Made by a program: the position numbers and the translations under genes
Source of the DNA: Bacillus sp. J37
GTDB taxonomy: Bacteria; Bacillota; Bacilli; Bacillales; Bacillaceae
Direction: 5' to 3'
Length of the DNA stretch: 64,000 nucleotides
NCBI RefSeq assembly: GCF_000518865.1
Contig: NZ_JAEK01000009.1
Coordinates: 1-64,000 of the forward strand
In this document: positions 1-8,562 of the stretch, piece after piece
How the letters are laid out: the number at the start of each line of letters is the position of its first letter
How positions within the stretch are numbered: the first letter of the stretch is position 1
Notes under the pieces: generated by a model
Database searches by the model: none
What the model was told of the DNA's origin: nothing
What the model saw: the letters and a program-made list of their open reading frames with translations, nothing else

Positions 1-297
1 GACTGTACCCTTTGTACATCCGCAAGATCTCCCAGGGTAAGACAACCATCTTTCCTCTTTTACTCGCCTGATCTACTTTACAAAGTTACGCACATCTTTT
101 GGACTTTAACTTGTTTGGGAGTCTTATCCCTTTGTAAAGCCTTAGTATCAGATTTCTGTTCGTCGAGCCAAGATTTTATTCCACGCTTCCTCCAGCCCTT
201 ATCTCACGATAAGTACCTTGCGCTTCCTTAGTGGTTGGTCGATGTGTACCCCCACAGTGGACTTTCACCACCTAGATAGTTGCCATGCCTGGCACAC
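1..297 (-). mobile_element. Group IIC intron, 5' part of the ribozyme (continues past the left edge)
   Basis: Read on the minus strand from base 297, the sequence opens with GTGTGCCAGGCATGG. This matches the GUGYG 5' end of group II introns and the opening of the Oceanobacillus iheyensis group IIC ribozyme as I recall it. Further domain I blocks follow in the expected order: a GGTGGTGAAAGTCC block, a GCGCAAGG block, and a TTACCCTGGGAGATCT block near bases 25-45 that usually precedes the reverse-transcriptase frame. The base composition is clearly richer in G and C than the flanks. The exon boundary lies just after a terminator T-tract (298-327), the insertion habit of class C introns. The reverse transcriptase and 3' end would lie left of base 1. 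Confidence 0.85.
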
Positions 298-298
298 C

Positions 299-327
299 AA
301 AAAACAGTGAACCATTGTCCACTGTTT
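299..327 (-). terminator. Intrinsic terminator invaded by the intron
   Basis: On the minus strand the arms AAACAGTG and CACTGTTT (302-309 and 320-327) enclose a 10-base loop and run into six T residues. The stem includes the stop codon of the upstream small membrane-protein gene. The intron 5' end follows one base after the T-tract. Confidence 0.8.
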
Positions 328-565
328 ACCATGATATTGAAAAAGCCAAATAAAAAATATAAGCTAATGAAAGAACTGCTGCAATCATATAGGCCAAAAA
401 AACAGGATTACGCGAATAAGGATGATCCTGCACCTTCTCATTTAACTGTGTATCATATTTCGCTTTTCTTCCACTAACAAGCTTACCTATTTTAAAGGTA
501 TATATTAAGCTTGTTACTAATATTAGTAATGCGATTACACCAAGAACCATTGTTAAATAGGTCAT
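326..565 (-). CDS. Small two-helix membrane protein, unknown function
   Basis: The 79-residue product has two hydrophobic stretches, roughly residues 5-27 and 55-77, joined by a charged loop containing a DHPYSRNP stretch. This suggests a small integral membrane protein with a cytoplasmic or external hairpin loop. I chose the ATG at 565 because AAAAGGGGTGA lies seven bases upstream; an in-frame GTG at 601 would add 12 residues but has no clear binding site. I do not recognise the family. It sits between YkuI and the intron, and its stop codon is inside the terminator stem. Confidence 0.6.
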   Translation of the reverse strand: MTYLTMVLGVIALLILVTSLIYTFKIGKLVSGRKAKYDTQLNEKVQDHPYSRNPVFLAYMIAAVLSLAYIFYLAFSISW

Positions 566-629
566 CCTGCTGTCACCCCTTTTATAAATAGGATGACTCA
601 CTCAATAAATAAATATGCCTTGGAAAAAC

Positions 630-1847
630 TTATAATAGACCTTCTTCTTCATAGAGGTAATCATAAGACAAGTCAATAAATAGATAATGCTTTTGGTTTA
701 AGGGAAAGGAAAATGTCCGAATTAATTCTCCCGTTTCAATATCACTGTATACATCACTTAAAAATCCTTTTTGATCAAATCTCATTCTCATAATATTGGC
801 TAAGAAATAAGGTCGCCAACTCCAGTTATTTAAGTAATATTGTGGCTGAATTTGCCAATTATTCTGCTTGAAAATATTAACGGATTGTTGAAAACCATCT
901 TCATCACAAATATAAATTCTAAAACTACAGTCATCTAGCTGCTTTGATAGCTGCTGTAGCAGATCTTCGTAATCAATAAATTGCTTCCCTATTTTATGAA
1001 GCACTTGTTGCACACGGTTGTTAAAGGCTTCCGTAAAAAGATAAAGTTTTTCAAGCTTCTTTTTCTCGGAGGAAATATATGTCTGGAACTCATATTTTAG
1101 CATATTTTTACAATCATCAATTTCTGCAAATTCCCGTTGTGGTTTATTTAAGTAAAATCCTTGATAATAACGGCCGCCATTCTTCCACGCATATTGAAGC
1201 TGAAAATTGACCTCAATATCCTCATACAGCAATGTAGCCCCAATCTTCCTTGCTAAAAGGGAGATTGAATAAAGTACATCGTAATATGATTGGGATGGAG
1301 AACTTAGTCTTAATGGCTGTAGATCTATTTTTAGAATATCAGGAGATAAAAGACCGATCCGATCAAGATTACTGCTTGCCTTACCTATATTATCAATCGC
1401 TACTTTAATACCGTATGTTCTGTAATATAGTAAAAGATGATAAAGTTGTTCAATATCACCTCGAAAATTATGTTCGGTAATCTCTAATACGATCTGATTA
1501 AGTTTTAATCCTTTTTCCTGTTTATCCAGTAGGATGTTTAAAAAACTTTCACCATGATCCATCATTAATAAGTTTGCATCACGGTTAATAAAGAGATGAA
1601 GATGCGATTCTTTTAATTCCAGAAACTCATCTATTGCATTATGTAAGATAGAGTCGTCGACTTCAATTCGATATTCATCTGGAATGTTTTCATCCTGGAA
1701 AAATTCACCCAAACTTTTAATCTCATGATTTAGTTTTATTCTTCCTAATACTTCATATCCGATGATCCTTTGTTCATCAGCGCTGAAAATGGCCTGGTAG
1801 TAAGGTATAACCTTATCTATATTCGTTAATACATCTAACGGATCCAT
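630..1847 (-). CDS. ykuI: YkuI-type EAL-domain protein, probable c-di-GMP binder
   Basis: This 405-residue protein matches B. subtilis YkuI closely over its whole length, including the opening DPLDVLTNID and closing SYDYLYEEEGLL. Residues about 1-250 form an EAL phosphodiesterase-type domain (YEVLGR at the EAL position, then LEITEHNF and VAIDNIG); the remainder is the YkuI C-terminal PAS-like domain. The B. subtilis protein binds cyclic di-GMP, and no robust hydrolysis of it has been reported to my knowledge, so a sensing role is more likely than a purely catalytic one. The ATG at 1847 follows GAGGGG with suitable spacing; an upstream ATG at 1883 would add 12 unconserved residues. Confidence 0.93.
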   Translation of the reverse strand: MDPLDVLTNIDKVIPYYQAIFSADEQRIIGYEVLGRIKLNHEIKSLGEFFQDENIPDEYRIEVDDSILHNAIDEFLELKESHLHLFINRDANLLMMDHGESFLNILLDKQEKGLKLNQIVLEITEHNFRGDIEQLYHLLLYYRTYGIKVAIDNIGKASSNLDRIGLLSPDILKIDLQPLRLSSPSQSYYDVLYSISLLARKIGATLLYEDIEVNFQLQYAWKNGGRYYQGFYLNKPQREFAEIDDCKNMLKYEFQTYISSEKKKLEKLYLFTEAFNNRVQQVLHKIGKQFIDYEDLLQQLSKQLDDCSFRIYICDEDGFQQSVNIFKQNNWQIQPQYYLNNWSWRPYFLANIMRMRFDQKGFLSDVYSDIETGELIRTFSFPLNQKHYLFIDLSYDYLYEEEGLL

Positions 1848-1984
1848 TGCAATCCCCTCACATATCTCTATCTGTATAAACATAATTATAGCATATTAAG
1901 GGAATGTTTAGATGTATTTATACTTTGTGAACAATGGTTTCACTTAATGTTTAGATGTGTCAACATTTAGACTTAACTCTCGTA

Positions 1985-2749
1985 TTAGAAAGGATGTTTA
2001 TTTAACCATTGAGCACCATCCATTGTAATACATTCTCCATTTATATAAGCTGCATCATTTGAAAGAAGAAACGATGCTAATGCTGCAATTTCCTCAGGCG
2101 TACCCAAACGACCTAGTGGAACACTATCGATCGTTCTTTTCGCCGCTTCCTCAGATTCCCATAATCGCTCAGCTCCACCTGTTCTTTCAATTGGCCCAGG
2201 TGCAATAGCGTTCACCCTTATTCCATATTTTTTTCCCCATTCAACAGCTAAGGTTCTCGTCATTGATAATACTCCGGCTTTAGCAGCTGCTGAATGAATA
2301 ACACCTGCACCGGCTCCCCATGCATATGTAGCCACAATGTTTATCATCGAACCTTTTATTTGCTTATCAATCCAATATTTCCCTACAGCTGATGAACAAT
2401 AAAAAGTACCATTTAGGACAATATCAATGACAGATTTCCAACCATTGATTGACAGCTTTTCAGCTGGACAAATAAAATTTCCTGCAGCATTATTAATTAA
2501 TGCATCTATTCTCCCACATGTTGAATCAACATATTGAATTAATTCTGATACTTTTTCCGGTTCTCTTATATCTGCTTGAAATGAAAAAAATTTCCCAGTT
2601 TCTCCTTCGATATCTTTTCGAGCCTCATCAAGTCTATCCTGATTTCTCCCAACAATAACAACATTAGCCCCTTCACTAGCAAATCGCTTTGCCATCACTT
2701 TTCCCATACCGCTAGAACCACCAGTTACAATGATCACTTTATTTTTCAT
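1985..2749 (-). CDS. fadH: 2,4-dienoyl-CoA reductase (FadH/YkuF), short-chain dehydrogenase
   Basis: The 254-residue protein is a classical short-chain dehydrogenase of the same length as B. subtilis FadH (YkuF), which reduces 2,4-dienoyl-CoA during degradation of unsaturated fatty acids. The nucleotide-binding motif TGGSSGMG is at residues 9-16 and NNAAGN follows near residue 86. The usual Tyr of the active site appears replaced in HSAAAKAG, as is typical of dienoyl-CoA reductases, while the Lys is kept. A FadR-type operator lies just upstream (2772-2789), which supports a role in beta-oxidation. The neighbouring fadG (ykuG) of B. subtilis is not present here. Confidence 0.88.
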   Translation of the reverse strand: MKNKVIIVTGGSSGMGKVMAKRFASEGANVVIVGRNQDRLDEARKDIEGETGKFFSFQADIREPEKVSELIQYVDSTCGRIDALINNAAGNFICPAEKLSINGWKSVIDIVLNGTFYCSSAVGKYWIDKQIKGSMINIVATYAWGAGAGVIHSAAAKAGVLSMTRTLAVEWGKKYGIRVNAIAPGPIERTGGAERLWESEEAAKRTIDSVPLGRLGTPEEIAALASFLLSNDAAYINGECITMDGAQWLNKHPF

Positions 2750-2771
2750 GTTCTTCCCCCTGCCCTTTTTG

Positions 2772-2789
2772 TGAATGACGATTCATTCA
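2772..2789. promoter_or_regulatory. FadR-type operator upstream of fadH
   Basis: The 18 bases TGAATGACGATTCATTCA form an inverted repeat with heptamer arms TGAATGA and TCATTCA. They fit the Bacillus FadR consensus TGAATGAMTANTCATTCA at all but one specified position when read on the minus strand. The site ends 23 bases before the fadH start, so FadR bound here would block transcription until acyl-CoA is present. Confidence 0.8.
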
Positions 2790-2935
2790 TCTATTTTATC
2801 ATAACTTAGCCCTATTATCTAATGAAACTGAAGGTTCATCTTTACGTTTAAATAGGACTTAGTCATAAAACCGTGCTATAATTTAGTATAAAATATTTGA
2901 TCTATTGAAAAATGTTTGAGAATGGTTGGTATTTA

Positions 2936-3796
2936 ATGAAAAAACTTTATTCAAGAAGATCTTTTCTTAAAGGACTTTTTTCCATGTCCATTGGAGGGAT
3001 CTTGGCTGGAGCCGGCGGGTATACATATGCTCGATATTTTGAACCTGGTTTCTTAGATATAAATCAACTGAAAATTACACATTCAACGATCCCAAAATCG
3101 TTCGATGGATTTAAAATTGTTCAATTCAGTGATACACATCTTAGTGAATACTTTACGATTGGAAGACTAAGAACAATCGTCGATAAAATAAATGATCTAT
3201 CACCTGATTTATTGCTTTTCACTGGTGATTTAATGGATGAGCCTAATCAATATACACAAATAAATGAAATAGTTCCTGAACTTGAAAAATTAGAAGCTCC
3301 TTTTGGAAAATTTGCTGTTTATGGAAATCATGATCATGGAGGATATGGGACTGATATTTATCGAAATGTTATTACAATGTCAGGTTTTACATTACTCCAA
3401 AACCAAGTGCAAAATATTTCCATGTTAAATGGACATAAAATTTCCGTTTCCGGGATCGATGATCTAATGTTAGGGAAACCAAGCTATGAAGGAACTTTAG
3501 GTAACTTAAATAAACATACATTTAATATTTTATTGGCGCATGAACCGGATGCTGCTCTTGAGTCAAGAAAATATCATGTTCATTTACAATTGTCAGGTCA
3601 TAGTCATGGTGGTCAAGTGCAGCTGCCTTTTTACGGCCCTCTTATTACACCTCCATTCGCAACTGAATATTTCGAAGGAATATATGATATTGATAACATG
3701 AAGCTCTATGTTAATAGGGGCTTAGGAACGACAAGACTTCCTTTTCGCTTTTTATCCGTTCCGGAGATTACACAAATAACTCTTCAATCTGAATAA
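2936..3796 (+). CDS. ykuE: YkuE-type metallophosphoesterase, Tat-exported
   Basis: The 286-residue product has the length and sequence character of B. subtilis YkuE. Its N-terminus carries the twin-arginine motif SRRSFLKG followed by a hydrophobic Gly/Ala-rich segment, so it should be exported folded by the Tat system to the cell wall. Calcineurin-like metal ligands are visible in order: DTHL, GDLMDE, GNHDH, an HEPDA stretch, and GHSHGG. The substrate is not known from sequence. I chose the ATG at 2936 by alignment with the family; the earlier ATG at 2912 would add eight residues, and neither has a strong ribosome-binding site. Confidence 0.9.
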   Translation: MKKLYSRRSFLKGLFSMSIGGILAGAGGYTYARYFEPGFLDINQLKITHSTIPKSFDGFKIVQFSDTHLSEYFTIGRLRTIVDKINDLSPDLLLFTGDLMDEPNQYTQINEIVPELEKLEAPFGKFAVYGNHDHGGYGTDIYRNVITMSGFTLLQNQVQNISMLNGHKISVSGIDDLMLGKPSYEGTLGNLNKHTFNILLAHEPDAALESRKYHVHLQLSGHSHGGQVQLPFYGPLITPPFATEYFEGIYDIDNMKLYVNRGLGTTRLPFRFLSVPEITQITLQSE

Positions 3797-3800
3797 GAAA

Positions 3801-3842
3801 AGCACAAGCGCCTAGTTCATTAAGGGGCTTAGCGCTTGTGCT
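3801..3842 (+). repeat. Perfect hairpin after ykuE, resembling a dispersed Bacillus repeat
   Basis: Arms AGCACAAGCGC and GCGCTTGTGCT (3801-3811 and 3832-3842) are perfectly complementary over 11 bp. There is no T-tract, so this is not a standard terminator. The AAGCGCC core recalls short repeats found between genes in many Bacillaceae; that link is from memory and untested. Confidence 0.45.
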
Positions 3843-3885
3843 AGAAAACAAAGTATAAATATTATACATTCTTAACTCAACATAA

Positions 3886-3915
3886 GGACATTTCTAAGAA
3901 ATTGTCCTTTTAATA
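3886..3915 (+). terminator. Terminator downstream of ykuE
   Basis: Arms AAGGACA and TGTCCTT flank an A/T-rich loop and lead into TTTTAATACTTTT on the plus strand, about 95 bases after the ykuE stop codon. Confidence 0.55.
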
Positions 3916-3945
3916 CTTTTAATTTTCAACTTATTAGCTTATAAG

Positions 3946-3979
3946 AAAAGACATCAACTTCCTCCATTAAGTCATGTCT
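3946..3979 (-). terminator. Terminator downstream of ppk
   Basis: On the minus strand AAGACAT pairs with ATGTCTT across a 19-base loop and continues into TTTTCTT, just after the ppk stop codon. The stem is short. Confidence 0.5.
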
Positions 3980-3993
3980 TACTGGATCTTCAA

Positions 3994-6105
3994 TTATTCT
4001 TCATCCTCTAGCAATTGATAGGCTTTGCTAAATAATGTGAGCTGACTATCAACTAATGCTTCATCCTCATTGCGTTTAACATAATGGTAAACTCCATGTT
4101 GATCTTGTTCTCTTGCCTTCACATTATCTGCTAAATTCAGAGCCAGCACCTGGTTTAGCCTCATTTTTATATGCCCCTCATAGATAGGGAACAAAATTTC
4201 AACACGTTTTTCCATATTCCTTGTCATTAAGTCTGCTGATGAAAGAAAGGTCTTCTCTTCACCATTATGATGGAAGAAGTAGATTCTACTATGTTCTAAA
4301 AATCGCCCAACAATGCTTCGAACTCTAATATTTTCACTTACGCCCTTTATACCCGGCCGTAAGCAGCAAGTTCCACGGATGATTAAATCAATCTGCACAC
4401 CTGCATTTGATGCTTCATAAAGTTTTGTAATGATCACTTTATCTGTTAATGAATTCATTTTTGCAATAATACGTCCGTTAGAGAATCTCTTTTGAAATTG
4501 GATCTCTTGATCTATTAATTTTATAAAATCTTTTCTAATATCAAAAGGTGCCACTGAAAGATGATGGAAGTCTGGCTTTTCAGTGTATCCACTTAAATAA
4601 TTAAAAAAGTTTGTTGCATCAATTCCGAACTTACGCTTGGAAGTGATAAGTCCCATATCTGTATAAATCTTTGCTGTTTGATCATTATAATTACCTGTGC
4701 CTAAATGAACGAAACGCTCAATCCGATTATTTTTTCTTCTTACGACAAGTGTTATCTTACTGTGAGTTTTTAAATATGTCATTCCATAGATAACATGACA
4801 TCCGGCCTTTTCTAATTCCTTAGCCCACTGTACATTTTTTTCTTCATCAAAGCGTGCCTTCAGTTCTACTAAAACTGTTACTTGCTTACCGTTTTCAGCC
4901 GCACGTTTTAAAGCATCAATAATTGGCGAATCTCCACTAACCCGATACAATGTTTGCTTAATCGCTAATACATCCGGATCATCAGCAGCATCTGAAACAA
5001 ACTCTACTACCGGTTCAAATGATTCATATGGATGATGAAGAAACACATCCTGTTCTGATACTTTTTCAAAGATATCCTCATCTGAAGAAATGTCCACCGG
5101 TGGCTGGGGAATTAGAGCTTCAAATATAAGATCTTCTCTTAGTTTTGACATTTCTTTTGCAAAACTAAATAGGAAGGTTAGATCAAGAGGTCCATCAATT
5201 TCATATACATCTTTTTCATGGATTTCAAGTTCTTTAGTTAAATAACGCAGGATGTTTAAGTCAAATCCATTTTTTTGAATTTCTAGCCGAACCGCAGCTC
5301 CCCATTTACGTTTCTTTAATTCTTTTTCAATCTCTTTCAGTAAATCCCGGGCACCTTCTTCATGTATTGTCATATCCGCATTTCTTGTAATCCTAAAAAC
5401 TGAAACTGAAACTACTTTATACCCCTTGAAAAGCTTATGAATAAATGTACTGATAATATCTTCTAATAAAACAAACCGATTTTGATCAGAGGCAGTATGT
5501 AATTTTACAAATCGTTCTAGAACAGCAGGAACTTGAACGATTGCTGTCTTATAGCGATTTTCCTCGAATTCATCGTTATCCTCAATGACAATGGCTAAGT
5601 TTAAGCTTTTATTGAGCAGCATCGGAAATGGGCGATATGCATCAACTGCCATAGGTGTTAAGACAGGGAAAATCTGCTCATCAAAATATTCCTCGAGAAT
5701 TTTATATTGTTCAGATGTTAAGTCAGTCAAATGTAGTATTTCGATGTTTTCTTCCCTTAACTGTGGGATAAGCAAATTATTATATGAATCATATTGCAGC
5801 CCAACTAACCTATGGGCATATTGAGCAATTTGATTTAATTGTTGTTTTGGGGTCATTCCCGCTTTATTTTCCGGCTTATTAAACCCAGCCTTTACCTGAT
5901 CTTTTAATCCCGCTACACGAACCATAAAAAACTCATCTAAATTAGAGCTAAAGATAGCCAGAAACTTTAACCTCTCAAATAAAGGGTTATGCTCATCTAA
6001 AGCCTCTTCTAAAACACGTTCATTAAATGCAAGCCAGCTTAATTCTCTATTGTTATAATAAAGCGGACTTTGAAGATCCAAAGCTTTTTGATTGATTGTA
6101 TTCAT
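3994..6105 (-). CDS. ppk: Polyphosphate kinase (Ppk1)
   Basis: This 703-residue protein is a full-length Ppk1, which reversibly transfers the terminal phosphate of ATP to polyphosphate chains at the inner face of the membrane. N-terminal and head domains (YYNRELSWLAFNERVLEEA near residue 16) are followed by two phospholipase D-like catalytic domains. The autophosphorylated His is in LKTHSKITL (about residue 448), and the second conserved His is in FLEHSRIYFF. HLGTGNYN, a strongly conserved stretch, is intact. The gene follows ppx in the same direction with a 141-base gap, and the pair could set polyphosphate level together. B. subtilis lacks this pair at the locus, so it is a lineage-specific insertion relative to that map. 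Confidence 0.95.
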   Translation of the reverse strand: MNTINQKALDLQSPLYYNNRELSWLAFNERVLEEALDEHNPLFERLKFLAIFSSNLDEFFMVRVAGLKDQVKAGFNKPENKAGMTPKQQLNQIAQYAHRLVGLQYDSYNNLLIPQLREENIEILHLTDLTSEQYKILEEYFDEQIFPVLTPMAVDAYRPFPMLLNKSLNLAIVIEDNDEFEENRYKTAIVQVPAVLERFVKLHTASDQNRFVLLEDIISTFIHKLFKGYKVVSVSVFRITRNADMTIHEEGARDLLKEIEKELKKRKWGAAVRLEIQKNGFDLNILRYLTKELEIHEKDVYEIDGPLDLTFLFSFAKEMSKLREDLIFEALIPQPPVDISSDEDIFEKVSEQDVFLHHPYESFEPVVEFVSDAADDPDVLAIKQTLYRVSGDSPIIDALKRAAENGKQVTVLVELKARFDEEKNVQWAKELEKAGCHVIYGMTYLKTHSKITLVVRRKNNRIERFVHLGTGNYNDQTAKIYTDMGLITSKRKFGIDATNFFNYLSGYTEKPDFHHLSVAPFDIRKDFIKLIDQEIQFQKRFSNGRIIAKMNSLTDKVIITKLYEASNAGVQIDLIIRGTCCLRPGIKGVSENIRVRSIVGRFLEHSRIYFFHHNGEEKTFLSSADLMTRNMEKRVEILFPIYEGHIKMRLNQVLALNLADNVKAREQDQHGVYHYVKRNEDEALVDSQLTLFSKAYQLLEDEE

Positions 6106-6246
6106 GTACCTTCACCCTTTTTCGACAATTTCTATTGTTTCATAATAGCACTAAGGGACTAATTCGATTGTAAATATTTTGTAAATTATTATTAATTTTT
6201 CGTAAATTGAATTCGTTTTGTCATTATACTTTTTAAAATATCCTCC

Positions 6247-7770
6247 TCAGGAAAAAATAATTGCTATTGACCTTTTCAATAATTTTTCTAAATGTTTTTT
6301 TTGCTTTTCGGCTTGATATTGTTCCGGTTTCCAATCATGATGACATGTAATAGAAAAGGTTAATCCTTCTTTGTAAGTATGTAAATCAATGGATTTAATA
6401 ATATTTCTTTTTGTTGCATTTAAACTGTAAGCAAATTTTAAGATCGCCCCTAATATCCTATATGTTTGTAACTCTTCTCTTGAGAACCATTGACTATATG
6501 GAGTAACATATCGCTTAAATCCTGACTTGCTTGTATAAGAAGCGATAAGGGCAACAATCATACGGTCTTTATGAAATAATCCATCAATTGTACGATTTGC
6601 TAATAAATAAAATGTGTGCTGACTGCTCGATTCAGAATCGATATATGATCCAAGATTATAAACAAAGGCACCCCGTTTTAAAAACAACTTATCCTCATCT
6701 GTTGTTGAGATAACTCCAGCTTTATTTAATAATTCCGTTATCATTACAGCACTATTTGTAACATGAAAAACATGATTCAAATTAACGTTATAGTCTGTTG
6801 CAAGCTCATAAAAGCTTTCCTCAATAACATTAGGAAAAACAGAAATACCAAATTCCTTTGTTAATTCCTCAAAGAAAACTCCATCACGTAACCCTTTTCG
6901 ACTTAAGGCAAAATGTTCCGCTCCTACGATATTCATTAACTGACGAAACACCTCAACAGCAGGTATAATAATATCTGCACGGTCTTTTGAAAGTCCTTCT
7001 ACCTTTTGCAACTCGGGAAATGAAAGAGATTGTAGATACTGATTCATTTCAAAAACATCTTCCCTACTCATTAAATATTGATGAACCCCGGCAATTGGAT
7101 AAGCAACGTATTCTTGATGAATTTGGACCAGGTTACGTGCACTACCTCCGATACCGATTATAGGTAGGCATTTATCTTTCACCCATTCTAACTGGTCCAT
7201 TTGATTTTTAATAAATTTACGAAGGGTAATTAATTCAGATTCAGTGGGAATTTCCCCAGAAATAAATTGTTTTCTCAATGATAAAGCCCCAAAAGGAAAG
7301 CTATGATAGTTCATTAACTTCCGGTCATGAAAGTACGTTACTTCTGTACTTCCTCCACCGATATCTATGGTGATCCCACACTGAAAGGGTGTTGTATTGA
7401 CCACAGCTAAATAACCAAAATAAGCTTCTTCGTATTCAGACAAGATTTGAATTGAAAATTCAGTATCATTATTTACGCGTTCAAGAATTTGCTGTTGATT
7501 TTTTGCTTGTCGAATAGTTGCAGTTGCAACACACTTTACATCATATAAAGAATGATGGTTCGTAACTTCCCTAAAACTTAGTAGTGAATCAATAAGTATA
7601 CGAATACCATCCTCTGTTAAGTCTCCTTCATCCGAAAGAAAATTTCGTAACCGTGCAACAACCTTAACATTTTCTATTTCTTTTAATCTACCGCTTTTCT
7701 CACGTAAATAAATAACCAAACGCATTGTATTTGAGCCGATATCAACAATTGCATATTTTTCTCTCTCCAA
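6247..7770 (-). CDS. ppx: Exopolyphosphatase (Ppx/GppA family)
   Basis: The 507-residue product has the actin-like ASKHA fold of Ppx/GppA enzymes: YAIVDIGSNTMRLVIY at the start, GITIDIGGGSTEVTYF near residue 120, and IGIGGSARNL near residue 210, followed by a helical HD-like C-terminal part. It would remove terminal phosphate from polyphosphate (or act on pppGpp) in the cytoplasm. I chose the TTG at 7770 because AAGGG sits eight bases upstream and the protein then begins right before the conserved strand; the open frame extends 26 further codons to an ATG at 7848 without a good binding site. It pairs with ppk downstream. Confidence 0.88.
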   Translation of the reverse strand: MEREKYAIVDIGSNTMRLVIYLREKSGRLKEIENVKVVARLRNFLSDEGDLTEDGIRILIDSLLSFREVTNHHSLYDVKCVATATIRQAKNQQQILERVNNDTEFSIQILSEYEEAYFGYLAVVNTTPFQCGITIDIGGGSTEVTYFHDRKLMNYHSFPFGALSLRKQFISGEIPTESELITLRKFIKNQMDQLEWVKDKCLPIIGIGGSARNLVQIHQEYVAYPIAGVHQYLMSREDVFEMNQYLQSLSFPELQKVEGLSKDRADIIIPAVEVFRQLMNIVGAEHFALSRKGLRDGVFFEELTKEFGISVFPNVIEESFYELATDYNVNLNHVFHVTNSAVMITELLNKAGVISTTDEDKLFLKRGAFVYNLGSYIDSESSSQHTFYLLANRTIDGLFHKDRMIVALIASYTSKSGFKRYVTPYSQWFSREELQTYRILGAILKFAYSLNATKRNIIKSIDLHTYKEGLTFSITCHHDWKPEQYQAEKQKKHLEKLLKRSIAIIFS

Positions 7771-7976
7771 ATTCAACACCCTTATTTTCAAAATAAAAAT
7801 ACATTTACTTTCACACAAGTCATAGGCTTCAACTTTACAAATTATCAACTAAAAAGAAACATAAACAGTCATAAATTAATGTACATTATAACATATTCAT
7901 TCATAAGGTATATTAAAGTTTTAACCTGCAAAATCCCTGTTCCATGGGCAATTTACTTCCAACTGGAGTGATGTTA

Positions 7977-8471
7977 ATGATTCATACTGTTCAACGAGGA
8001 GAGTCATTGGCCGTAATCGCTGCTAATTATCGCACATCTATACAACAGCTGATAGCTGTTAATAGTATGACCAATCCAAACTTACTATTTATTGGTCAGA
8101 AAATTACAATACCAGGTTTACCTGATCCCAACAGTATTCCCTATTCCATAGAGATTTCAATCTCACTGAAAAGGTTAACTTTAATCATGAACGGACAGGT
8201 AATGAAACAATACCCTATTGCAGTTGGTAAAATGGTTACTGCTACTCCTGTAGGAGACTTTGTGATCGTAAATCGTGAACCTAACCCTGGAGGTCCATTT
8301 GGAGTAATGTGGCTTTCTTTATCCAAGATACACTATGGTATTCACGGTACAAATAACCCTGCTTCGATTGGAAAAGCAGTATCACTTGGATGTATCAGAA
8401 TGTATAATGAGGATGTAGTGGAATTGGCTTCCCTGGTTCCAAATGGAACTAAAGTATCAATTAGACCTTAA
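7977..8471 (+). CDS. ykuD: L,D-transpeptidase YkuD with LysM domain
   Basis: The 164-residue protein equals B. subtilis YkuD in length and layout. Residues about 1-48 form a LysM peptidoglycan-binding repeat ([16 protein letters not shown]), ending in PGLPDP, and residues about 55-160 form the L,D-transpeptidase domain. The catalytic His is at residue 123 in HGTNN and the catalytic Cys at residue 139 in LGCIRM. It would make 3-3 peptide cross-links or modify the peptidoglycan stem. The ATG at 7977 follows GGAGTG with good spacing; upstream ATGs at 7944 and 7971 are less likely. There is no signal peptide, as in B. subtilis YkuD, which is found in spores. Confidence 0.93.
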   Translation: MIHTVQRGESLAVIAANYRTSIQQLIAVNSMTNPNLLFIGQKITIPGLPDPNSIPYSIEISISLKRLTLIMNGQVMKQYPIAVGKMVTATPVGDFVIVNREPNPGGPFGVMWLSLSKIHYGIHGTNNPASIGKAVSLGCIRMYNEDVVELASLVPNGTKVSIRP

Positions 8472-8562
8472 GATTTTATTAAGATTTTGTAATTAACGTA
8501 TCAAAATGAGTAATATTACCTTATAATGACAAATGGAATGATGTCATTTAAGGAGCAGACCA

